From NCBI GenBank assembly GCA_016302165.1, contig JAEDOD010000036.1, forward strand, positions 1 to 15,492: 15,492 nucleotides of DNA. The letters run 5' to 3'. This document shows positions 7,358 to 13,003 of this stretch, piece after piece (position 1 is the first letter of the stretch; each line of letters opens with the position of its first letter). The notes under the pieces were generated by a model. It ran no database searches. It saw only the letters and a list, made by a program, of their open reading frames with translations, and was not told the origin of the DNA. Both the position numbers and the translations under genes were made by a program. The DNA comes from Sphaerochaetaceae bacterium. Lineage in GTDB: Bacteria; Spirochaetota; Spirochaetia; Sphaerochaetales; Sphaerochaetaceae.

Positions 7358-7366
7358 ATTTCCTCA

Positions 7367-9121
7367 TCAATAAGCAGCGGCGCCGTAGTTTCTTCTGTCG
7401 TCGCCGATAGCGTAGATCCAGCCGTCCTCTCCGATTTCCAGAGCTGCAATGCATCCAACGTGGGAGCTGTAATCCAGGTCGCCATCAAGAATCTCAAAGC
7501 CCATGGCTTCAAGGCCGGAAAGAGTTGAATCACTATACCTTCCCTCAATGTAGAGAGACTTTGTTATGCCGTCCCTCCATGAACGTGGGGCATTGGCTGC
7601 CTCAGCCACATTCATGCCGAAGTCGATATAGTTGACGATTGCGTTGAATGTTGCAGTTACGAGGGCCCAGTTTCCAGGAGAACCTACAGCAAGAACAGGC
7701 TTTCCATTTTCATCAGCCACAATTGCAGGACAGGTTGTGGACCTGACTCTGATTCCAGGCATTAGGACATTTACTCTTGCTGTGGCGCTATTGGTAAGGT
7801 TTCCAAGGTGGGCGTTGAATACAAAGCCTGTTCCTGGAACAGCAAGAGCTGAACCGAAGTTGATTCCATTGGTGTTGGTAGTAGAGACCACATTACCATA
7901 TTTATCGGCAACAACCATGTGGGTTGTTCCACCCTGGTCTGGAGTATTGCCGTTAAGGACCTTCTCTCCTGTGGAGGACAGTGTTACTGATAGTCTTCCG
8001 GCCCTGGCGGTCTTTATCCTCTGTCCGACCTTGATGTATTTCACCCTTTCGTCCTTGGCATATTCCTTGCTGATAAGGGTTTCTGTAGGAATATTGTAGT
8101 AGTCTGGGTCAGCAATGTACTGGGTTCCATCCTGGAAGGCCAGGGCGAAGGCATCTGCAAGAATCTCCACTGTCTCCGCTGAATCATGGCCATAGGATGA
8201 GAGATCGAAGTTCTCAACGATGTTCAGAGCTTCAAGAAGAGGAATTCCTCCATTTGAAGGACCACCTGTAGTGTAGACAGTGTATCCTCTATATGTGGTA
8301 CTTACAGGCTCTCTCCATACAGAAGTGTATGAAGCAAAGTCATCCCTTGTGACCACTCCACCCTGGCTCTGGATGTAGTCCACCATCTTGTCTGTAAACT
8401 CGCTGTCATAGAAGCCTTTGATTCCCTGGTCTGCAATCACTTCAAGTGTATCTGCCAGATCGTTGTTTGTGATTATATCCCCCACATTCCACAAAAAGCC
8501 TTCATCTGTATATAGGCCAAGGGAATAGTCGTAGTAGCTCAGGTTGTCGTACCTACCTTCGATATTTGTATTCCATCTCTGACTTACTGGGAAGCCATTC
8601 CTTGCCAGGTCAATTACAGGCTGCAGCACTTCCCTGGCGCTCATGGTTCCATAGGTCTCGAGGGCTGTCATGGTTCCGTGCACCACTCCAGGAATGGCAA
8701 TCGCTTCAGCTGATGGAGGGTTACCGCTGGTGGAAGTATCCAGAGTACCTGGAATAGCCGCCTCAGGAGCCCTTGTCATATATTCAAGCTGTACATATTC
8801 GTCTCTGTCAGCCAGGTATATGACCATCTGTCCAGCGCCTCCAATACCTGAGGCTGCAGGCTCCAATAAGCCCACAGCATAGATCATGGCCACTGCTGCA
8901 TCCACAGCATTTCCACCCTTTTCAAGAATGTCTACAGCAATCTGTGATGCAATCACATTTGCAGATGCGGCCGCTCCGTTCTTTCCTACTGCTCCAGTGG
9001 AATTGATATCTCCTTCAAAGGCACCTACGCCATCCCATTGATACTCCTCCGCAAAAAGGGGAGAGACGATAAGGACCATAGCACATAGGGCTACAATGGC
9101 TGCGACGAATATTCTTTTCAT
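7367..9121 (-). CDS. secreted gamma-glutamyltransferase-like Ntn hydrolase with altered substrate site
   Basis: This is a 584-aa full-length GGT-family protein (EC 2.3.2.2/3.4.19.13 group) with a signal peptide (residues 1-24, ending PLFA). It should self-cleave before Thr399 in GGTTHMVVAD to give large and small subunits, with that Thr as nucleophile. Other family landmarks are GGNAVDAAVA, GIGGAG, YGTMSAREVLQP and NVAEAANAPR. By hand alignment with the E. coli enzyme, the Arg that binds the glutamate carboxylate (R114, in FREMAP) is Met in YMTRAP. The LNNQMDDF segment with D433 reads FNAHLGNL, an Asp-to-Asn change, and SPGGSR reads SPGNWA. A non-gamma-glutamyl acylase/amidase is therefore plausible. 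Classic GGT in the periplasm would cleave glutathione. A GTG at 9133 is possible, but GAGGG 5 nt before ATG 9121 decides the start. It is the second gene of the operon. Confidence 0.85.
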   Translation of the reverse strand: MKRIFVAAIVALCAMVLIVSPLFAEEYQWDGVGAFEGDINSTGAVGKNGAAASANVIASQIAVDILEKGGNAVDAAVAMIYAVGLLEPAASGIGGAGQMVIYLADRDEYVQLEYMTRAPEAAIPGTLDTSTSGNPPSAEAIAIPGVVHGTMTALETYGTMSAREVLQPVIDLARNGFPVSQRWNTNIEGRYDNLSYYDYSLGLYTDEGFLWNVGDIITNNDLADTLEVIADQGIKGFYDSEFTDKMVDYIQSQGGVVTRDDFASYTSVWREPVSTTYRGYTVYTTGGPSNGGIPLLEALNIVENFDLSSYGHDSAETVEILADAFALAFQDGTQYIADPDYYNIPTETLISKEYAKDERVKYIKVGQRIKTARAGRLSVTLSSTGEKVLNGNTPDQGGTTHMVVADKYGNVVSTTNTNGINFGSALAVPGTGFVFNAHLGNLTNSATARVNVLMPGIRVRSTTCPAIVADENGKPVLAVGSPGNWALVTATFNAIVNYIDFGMNVAEAANAPRSWRDGITKSLYIEGRYSDSTLSGLEAMGFEILDGDLDYSSHVGCIAALEIGEDGWIYAIGDDRRNYGAAAY

Positions 9122-9141
9122 AATGACCCTCACATTTTTTC

Positions 9142-9170
9142 AAAAGGAGTCACACCTATGGCATGACTCC
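9142..9170 (-). terminator. intercistronic hairpin, probable weak terminator or mRNA stabiliser
   Basis: On the minus strand a perfect 7-bp stem GGAGTCA/TGACTCC (9170-9164 with 9152-9146) continues inward with G-U and C-G pairs to an ATA loop. TTTT and then GAAAAAA follow. It lies between the stop of the 413-aa gene and the start of the GGT-like gene. The short T tract suggests partial termination or 3'-end protection, so that the first secreted protein is made in excess over the downstream enzymes. This arrangement is common after binding-protein genes. Confidence 0.55.
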
Positions 9171-9191
9171 CCCTTAATCATCCTCTTTTCG

Positions 9192-10433
9192 TCAGATAGC
9201 TTCGATGGAAACCACTGAGGAATCCTTATCCAGAGTGAGCGAAGCAAATGCTGTGCTGTCAATCACTTCTGTCTTTCCGTCACTGTATGTGACCTCATAC
9301 TCTCCTGTCTCTGTCATGGAGAGGGCTTTTGCTGTATCAGCAACGGAGAGGCCTGCATCAGGAACATAGATAAATGCTGCATCCTCAAAGAGATAGGAAC
9401 CAACATTGTTTACACCTTCATTTCTTGCCTGGTTGCGGCCAAGGGTGAAGAAGTCCTTCTGGTCTCCCTTACTTGTAGGAGCCTGGAAAGCGATATAGAG
9501 GGAAGCAAACTCTTCTGCAGAGATTGTCTTTGTGTATCCATCCTTGTAGGAAGTGATGACCACATCTCCTGCTACCGGCACCTGGAACTTGTCGAGAAGC
9601 TCGGCACAGGACCATGCTGAGTAGACAACGCCTGCCCTATTCTCACTATATGGAGCCTCTGTGCCATAGACGCCCTTTGCGTTGTAGATTACAGTTGCCC
9701 TCATGATGAAGCCGTCCACGACTTCACTTTCCGGTGTAAGTCCTGTAGGAATAAGATAATATGGATCGCTGATCACTGTCTCGCCGTCAGAGACCACATA
9801 GCCGTCCCCCTCAGGAAGAATCTCAAAGTCGCCAATCTTATCGCTGTCGACCCTATATGCCTTTCCGTCCACTGTAACAAGGTCGTAGGTGTCAGCTTCA
9901 ACAAAAGGAAGGATCTCCAAGAGCTCTTCCACTGACCAGCCATCTTCTGGAACGAAAACAAGAGCCTCACTGCCCACTGTACAATATCCCTTGTACTTCA
10001 CGTCATAAGTCTCTTTCTGGTTCATTCCTACAAACAGGTCGTAGTCATACTTCTCATTGTCCTTGGCAAGGGATACATATTTAGACATAAATGTCTTTGC
10101 TGTCTCCCTATCTTCATAGAAGTCTGTAAAGGCGACTGTAGCTGCATCGCTGTCCTCTTGAGGCTGGAACCAGAAATTGTCCTTGACGATTTCTCCCAGG
10201 GAATAGCACTTGTGCCATTCCTTGGCATTGTAGACCTGCTTGCTCAGCTCAAGTCCATCAAATGCGTTGTTGAGAACAATAAGCTTCTTCATGCCTTCCA
10301 CTGGAGCCTTAACCGGCTCAGCGACTCTTTCCTCCGCACCGCTCTGGGATGCCAGGTAATATTCCATTGCACCGGTAGCGAACAATGCTGCACACAGGAA
10401 AACCAGGACCAATGTAATGATAGCCTTCTTCAT
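9192..10433 (-). CDS. secreted protein with two tandem copies of one domain, function unknown
   Basis: This is a 413-aa exported protein with a signal peptide (residues 1-21, no lipobox Cys). I do not recognise a named family. Two related units are visible at about 67-205 and 268-401. FTDFYEDRETAKTF aligns with ITSYKDGYTKTISAEEF. LFVGMNQKETYD aligns with FTLGRNQARNEG. VFVPEDGWSVEELLEIL (159-175) aligns with IYVPDAGLSVADTAKAL (355-371). DLVTVDGKAYRVDSDKIGDFEI aligns with EVTYSDGKTEVIDSTAFASLTL. The YSLGEIV...V.F.D pattern faintly recalls sulfite-oxidase-type molybdopterin domains, but no cofactor ligand is evident; treat this as a guess. It is the first gene of the operon, with GGAGG 7 nt before ATG 10433, and is followed by a hairpin. 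A periplasmic ligand-binding protein feeding the downstream enzymes and permeases is a possible role. Confidence 0.8.
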   Translation of the reverse strand: MKKAIITLVLVFLCAALFATGAMEYYLASQSGAEERVAEPVKAPVEGMKKLIVLNNAFDGLELSKQVYNAKEWHKCYSLGEIVKDNFWFQPQEDSDAATVAFTDFYEDRETAKTFMSKYVSLAKDNEKYDYDLFVGMNQKETYDVKYKGYCTVGSEALVFVPEDGWSVEELLEILPFVEADTYDLVTVDGKAYRVDSDKIGDFEILPEGDGYVVSDGETVISDPYYLIPTGLTPESEVVDGFIMRATVIYNAKGVYGTEAPYSENRAGVVYSAWSCAELLDKFQVPVAGDVVITSYKDGYTKTISAEEFASLYIAFQAPTSKGDQKDFFTLGRNQARNEGVNNVGSYLFEDAAFIYVPDAGLSVADTAKALSMTETGEYEVTYSDGKTEVIDSTAFASLTLDKDSSVVSIEAI

Positions 10434-10589
10434 GTCTTCTCCTCCAGTAACTTCTATTTTGGGAGAAAAAGTATTCTTGCTTTAAAGAACCTTTTCCATC
10501 CTATTCAATATTATCTGCATAAAATTACAGAATTTTGCAAGCACAATCAAATTATTTCCACTCTGTTACCTTCATAACATTGGATCTAA

Positions 10590-10619
10590 TTCACCTTTAT
10601 CATTTTATTATTGTATATT
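10590..10619 (+). promoter_or_regulatory. candidate promoter for the 67-aa gene / symporter unit
   Basis: TTCACC (10590-10595) and TATATT (10614-10619) are separated by 18 nt, matching four and five of six bases of the sigma-70 consensus. A transcript from here would carry a leader of about 135 nt containing the inverted repeat at 10661-10689. The region is AT-rich, so chance matches are likely; this is a weak call. Confidence 0.3.
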
Positions 10620-10660
10620 AATTTACTGTGTAACTTCCTTTCCTGTGGGCCTGAGAGAAA

Positions 10661-10689
10661 GGGAAAAAATTCCATACATTTTTTCTCCC
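10661..10689. repeat. imperfect inverted repeat in the leader region
   Basis: GGGAAAAAAT (10661-10670) pairs with ATTTTTTCTCCC (10678-10689) around a 7-nt loop, with a two-base bulge (C, T) before the CCC. The arm is mostly A-T. It could be a hairpin in the leader of the plus-strand transcript or simply a product of local A/T tracts. No gene ends next to it, so a terminator role is not obvious. Confidence 0.35.
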
Positions 10690-10760
10690 TCTTCCATGCA
10701 TCCATCCATTTCTTTCCCTATCCCACCCTTTCCATGTTATCTTCTATAGTGGAGAAAAGA

Positions 10761-10964
10761 ATGGAGCAGAATATTATTGCAGGAATCGTCTTCCTTATAA
10801 TCGGCATCATATTGGAAGTTTTCACCACGTCCCTTTGGCGGCTATGTGAGAAATGGAAAAGCAAGGATGGAAAGGCCCCCTCCCCTTCCTACGTGGTCCT
10901 CATAAGGACTCTTGGTGCCCTGGTCATACTCCTTGGACTACTTCTTCTTTCCGGTGCAATCTAA
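10761..10964 (+). CDS. 67-aa two-helix membrane protein upstream of the symporter
   Basis: This is a small unrecognised membrane protein with two hydrophobic helices (about residues 4-24 and 45-65) around a basic loop (LCEKWKSKDGK). The reading frame extends upstream to an ATG at 10611, but that extension is low-complexity Phe/His/Ser-rich sequence with no ribosome site. ATG 10761 has TGGAGA 5 nt upstream and begins a sensible helix (MEQNIIAGIVFLIIG), so I choose it. It precedes the sodium:solute symporter by 90 nt with no clear terminator between. Its hairpin topology resembles that of the 49-aa proteins, though I see no convincing sequence homology to them. A transporter-accessory role is only inferred from position. 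Confidence 0.65.
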   Translation: MEQNIIAGIVFLIIGIILEVFTTSLWRLCEKWKSKDGKAPSPSYVVLIRTLGALVILLGLLLLSGAI

Positions 10965-11054
10965 GCCCTCCGATATGGATTTATAAAAGTTTCTGAAATC
11001 AAATTGTCTTTTCTCTCCAATTGATGTAAAGAGAGTGGGGATTATTCTCCGCTT

Positions 11055-12401
11055 ATGATGTACTTTGGCCTTATTCTAATTCTATTTCTCATATTGTCTG
11101 TCAGCGCACTGTCTTCAAGAAAGCAGAAGGGGAAGGATTTCAGCGGTAAGAAATCTGCCTCCTCTGCCCTAGTATTAGGCGGAATAGTGGGAACCATAGT
11201 AGGCGGCTCCTCCACAGTAGGTACCACCCAGGCCGCCTTCTCCTACGGCTTTTCCGCCCTCTGGTATACATTAGGCTGCTCTATTGGAATCCTTGTCTTT
11301 GCCCTAGTGTTCTCAAAGCCTATCTACGATTCAGACAAAAACACTCTTCTTGAAATAGTATCCTCCCGGTTCGGCGAGAAAAGCGGTGTGACCATGAGTC
11401 TACTTTCAGCCTTTGGAACCACTCTTTCAATAGTGTCTCAGATACTGAGCGGAACAGCTCTCCTGTCCTCAATTCTCCCTATATCTCCAACCTTCTCCCT
11501 TCTGGTGTTCATCCTCCTGGTAATAGTCTACGTTTTCTTCGGTGGAGGAATATCCTTAGGCTATATGGGAATCCTCAAGACAGTCCTTATGGCCCTAGGC
11601 TTCGGCTTCTGCGGCATTGTTGCCTACTTCTCCATAGCTCCATCCTTATCCTCCTTCCCTTCCTACTACTTCAATCTCTTTTATGGAGGAGTATGGAAGA
11701 ACCTTAGCCAGGTCATTTCCCTGGCCCTTGGAATAATCACCGGCCAGAACTACAGCTCAGCCCTCATTACAGGTAAGACATACAAGGAAAGTAGACGTGC
11801 TGTAATACTCTCAGCCTTCATCGGACCACTTATCGGCCTTTTCTGTGTAATGGTGGGCCTCTACATGAAGCTCAATCATCCAGATACCCTCTCATCCTCA
11901 GCTCTTCCTGCGTTCATACTTCTGAAGATGCCTCCATTTTTGGCAGGATCATTGGAAGGAATGCTTCTTCTCACTCTTGTGGGAACCACATCAGGAGCCC
12001 TATATGCAACCTCAACCATAATATATAGAGGATTATTGAAGAACAGATTCAAGAATGAGACAGCCCTCACCAGATTTTTGATCATCATGATTCTGGCCGC
12101 CGTATCCCTAGTGGTCATGGCCAATAAGGGAGACATGATCCTTACATGGACCTTCATGGGTGCAGGACTAAGAGGAGCCGTAAGCTTCTTCCCTCTCATC
12201 CTCGCCCTTTTCTACAATAAGCCCATGAAGAAGAGCTGCGTCTTAGGATCCATGATTGCAGCCCCAGTTTTCACTGTATTGGGTACTCTCCTCTTCCCTT
12301 CCCTTGATATTCTTCCTGTTTTCTGGGGAGTCCTGGGCAGCCTGATATTTACTGTATTGGGTATGGCTTTTGTAGGGAAAGAAACAATCGAACCAAGATA
12401 A
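11055..12401 (+). CDS. sodium:solute symporter family (SSS) transporter
   Basis: This is a 448-aa polytopic inner-membrane protein with about twelve to thirteen helices and the LeuT-fold layout of the sodium:solute symporter family. The early segment FSGKKSASSALVLGG leads to GTIVGGSSTVGTTQAAFSYG (45-64), the usual first broken-helix/sodium-site region. GIITGQNYSSAL lies mid-protein, and a long string of helices follows. The family imports sugars, amino acids, carboxylates or nucleosides with sodium; the substrate cannot be told from sequence. Length is slightly short for the family. Start ATG 11055 (or 11058) has no well-placed Shine-Dalgarno: the purine-rich GAGAGTGGGG ends about 14 nt upstream and no alternative in-frame start exists closer to it. 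A terminator follows the gene. Confidence 0.8.
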   Translation: MMYFGLILILFLILSVSALSSRKQKGKDFSGKKSASSALVLGGIVGTIVGGSSTVGTTQAAFSYGFSALWYTLGCSIGILVFALVFSKPIYDSDKNTLLEIVSSRFGEKSGVTMSLLSAFGTTLSIVSQILSGTALLSSILPISPTFSLLVFILLVIVYVFFGGGISLGYMGILKTVLMALGFGFCGIVAYFSIAPSLSSFPSYYFNLFYGGVWKNLSQVISLALGIITGQNYSSALITGKTYKESRRAVILSAFIGPLIGLFCVMVGLYMKLNHPDTLSSSALPAFILLKMPPFLAGSLEGMLLLTLVGTTSGALYATSTIIYRGLLKNRFKNETALTRFLIIMILAAVSLVVMANKGDMILTWTFMGAGLRGAVSFFPLILALFYNKPMKKSCVLGSMIAAPVFTVLGTLLFPSLDILPVFWGVLGSLIFTVLGMAFVGKETIEPR

Positions 12402-12426
12402 AGCTTAATAGTAAAAGAAATTAGTT

Positions 12427-12450
12427 AAGGGGATGCTTTCCCCTTTTTTT
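12427..12450 (+). terminator. rho-independent terminator after the symporter gene
   Basis: AAGGGGA (12427-12433) pairs with TCCCCTT (12439-12445) around a TGCTT loop. The T run continues to 12450, so the stem and tract together give seven consecutive T residues. It ends the symporter transcript about 25 nt after its stop and insulates the iron operon promoter just downstream. Confidence 0.88.
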
Positions 12451-12475
12451 ATTCCTCAAATTTAGATATCCTTTC

Positions 12476-12504
12476 TTGACAAGTTAGTTAAAGCTAACTA
12501 ATAT
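12476..12504 (+). promoter_or_regulatory. sigma-70 promoter of the feo operon
   Basis: A perfect -35 box TTGACA (12476-12481) is followed after 17 nt by TAATAT (12499-12504), four of six against TATAAT. Transcription would begin near 12511. Both flanking palindromes overlap the promoter or start point, so it should be a strong promoter held off by a repressor. It lies just after the symporter terminator. Confidence 0.8.
12484..12501. promoter_or_regulatory. palindromic operator 1, DtxR/IdeR-like
   Basis: TTAGTTA-AAGC-TAACTAA is a perfect 7-bp inverted repeat placed in the spacer between -35 and -10. It resembles the known DtxR/IdeR box TTAGGTTAGCCTAACCTAA in both half-sites. An iron-loaded DtxR-family repressor bound here would block RNA polymerase. 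The regulator itself is not in the window. Confidence 0.72.
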
Positions 12505-12509
12505 CTCTT

Positions 12510-12529
12510 TAGTTAGCTTAGTCTAACTA
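12510..12529. promoter_or_regulatory. palindromic operator 2, DtxR/IdeR-like
   Basis: TAGTTAG-CTTAGT-CTAACTA is a second perfect 7-bp inverted repeat with the same half-site. It lies over the expected transcription start, and its centre is 27 bp from that of operator 1. Two sites of one type suggest binding of two repressor dimers. The spacer is 2 nt longer than in operator 1, so affinity may differ. Confidence 0.68.
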
Positions 12530-12542
12530 CGGAGAGACATCA

Positions 12543-12755
12543 ATGACACCTCTATATTTTTCTACTCCTGGAGAAGAGAAGACCATTATCAAGGTCAATG
12601 GAAATCCACAGGTGAAGAAGCACCTTAACGACCTGGGGTTCTCATCAGGATCCAAGGTTACTGTAGTCAAAAACCTAAGCGGAAACGCCATCGTAAAGGT
12701 CAAGGAATCAAGGGTAGCCATCAGTTCTGAGATGGCAATGCGAATCATGGTCTAA
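12543..12755 (+). CDS. feoA: FeoA-domain protein, first copy
   Basis: This is a 70-aa SH3-like FeoA-domain protein, a small cytoplasmic partner of the ferrous iron transporter FeoB. Visible family features are the early beta strand, V.G...VKKHLNDLGFSSGSKVTVVK (the conserved L.dlGf..G..v.v pattern) and a C-terminal strand ending in SSEMAMRIMV. It is the first gene after the iron-regulated promoter. GGAGAG lies 6 nt before the ATG. It is more diverged from the FeoA norm (MTPLYFSTPGEEKTI start) than the second copy. Paired FeoA genes before feoB are common in anaerobes; how the two copies divide the work is not clear. Confidence 0.9.
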   Translation: MTPLYFSTPGEEKTIIKVNGNPQVKKHLNDLGFSSGSKVTVVKNLSGNAIVKVKESRVAISSEMAMRIMV

Positions 12756-12770
12756 TAAGGAAGGATATAT

Positions 12771-12992
12771 ATGAAGACACTCAAAGAAGCGAAAATCGGC
12801 GAGACAGTTACAGTGGTGAAGCTTACAGGCGAAGGACCGGTGAAAAGAAGGATCATGGATATGGGACTGACCAAAGGCACCCTTGTCCATGTGAAGAAGT
12901 CTGCTCCATTGGGAGATCCCATTGAGCTGACAGTCCGTGGCTACGAGCTATCCATCAGGAAGGCGGAAGCCGAAAACGTCATTGTGGAATAA
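12771..12992 (+). CDS. feoA: FeoA-domain protein, second copy
   Basis: This is a 73-aa FeoA-domain protein with the canonical pattern: start MKTLKEAKIGETVTVVKL, central VKRRIMDMGLTKGTLVHV, then APLGDPIELTVRGYELSIRKAEAENV, the typical G.P...rG...lr..eA..i ending. It is an accessory protein thought to bind FeoB in the cytoplasm and support its GTPase/transport cycle. AGGAAGG lies 6 nt before the ATG, 15 nt after the first feoA and 11 nt before feoB, so all are one transcript. It is about as similar to the first copy as separate paralogues usually are; this is not a recent duplication. Confidence 0.94.
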   Translation: MKTLKEAKIGETVTVVKLTGEGPVKRRIMDMGLTKGTLVHVKKSAPLGDPIELTVRGYELSIRKAEAENVIVE

Positions 12993-13003
12993 GGAGGAGA
13001 GAG

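Larger units (their letters stand above)
10434..10760. other. divergent intergenic region, 327 bp, no gene seen
   Basis: This AT-rich spacer separates the minus-strand operon from the plus-strand 67-aa/symporter pair, so promoters for both must lie here. On the minus strand I see only weak candidates, such as TTGATT-17 nt-TAATTT starting at 10550, which would give a leader of about 85 nt. The right part (about 10680-10740) is a pyrimidine-rich tract on the plus strand with CATCCATCCAT. No riboswitch, tRNA or convincing small ORF was recognised. Confidence 0.6.

Noticed and set aside
7632..8099. 155-codon plus-strand open frame
   Set aside because: It is antisense to the GGT-like gene across its catalytic region; no family features and no start signal.
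10158..10577. 139-codon plus-strand frame reaching into the intergenic region
   Set aside because: It is mostly antisense to the 413-aa gene, with no Shine-Dalgarno and no recognisable protein features.
10661..10689. Inverted repeat as a terminator
   Set aside because: No gene ends on either side and the arms are A/T tracts with a bulge. It is kept only as a low-confidence repeat.
10611..10760. Upstream extension of the 67-aa protein to an ATG at 10611
   Set aside because: The extra 50 codons are low-complexity pyrimidine-rich sequence without a ribosome site, whereas ATG 10761 has one.
12481..12530. TTAGTTA/TAACTA array as a CRISPR-like or transposon-end repeat
   Set aside because: The units are short, palindromic and centred on a promoter, with no spacers or target duplication; operators explain them better.
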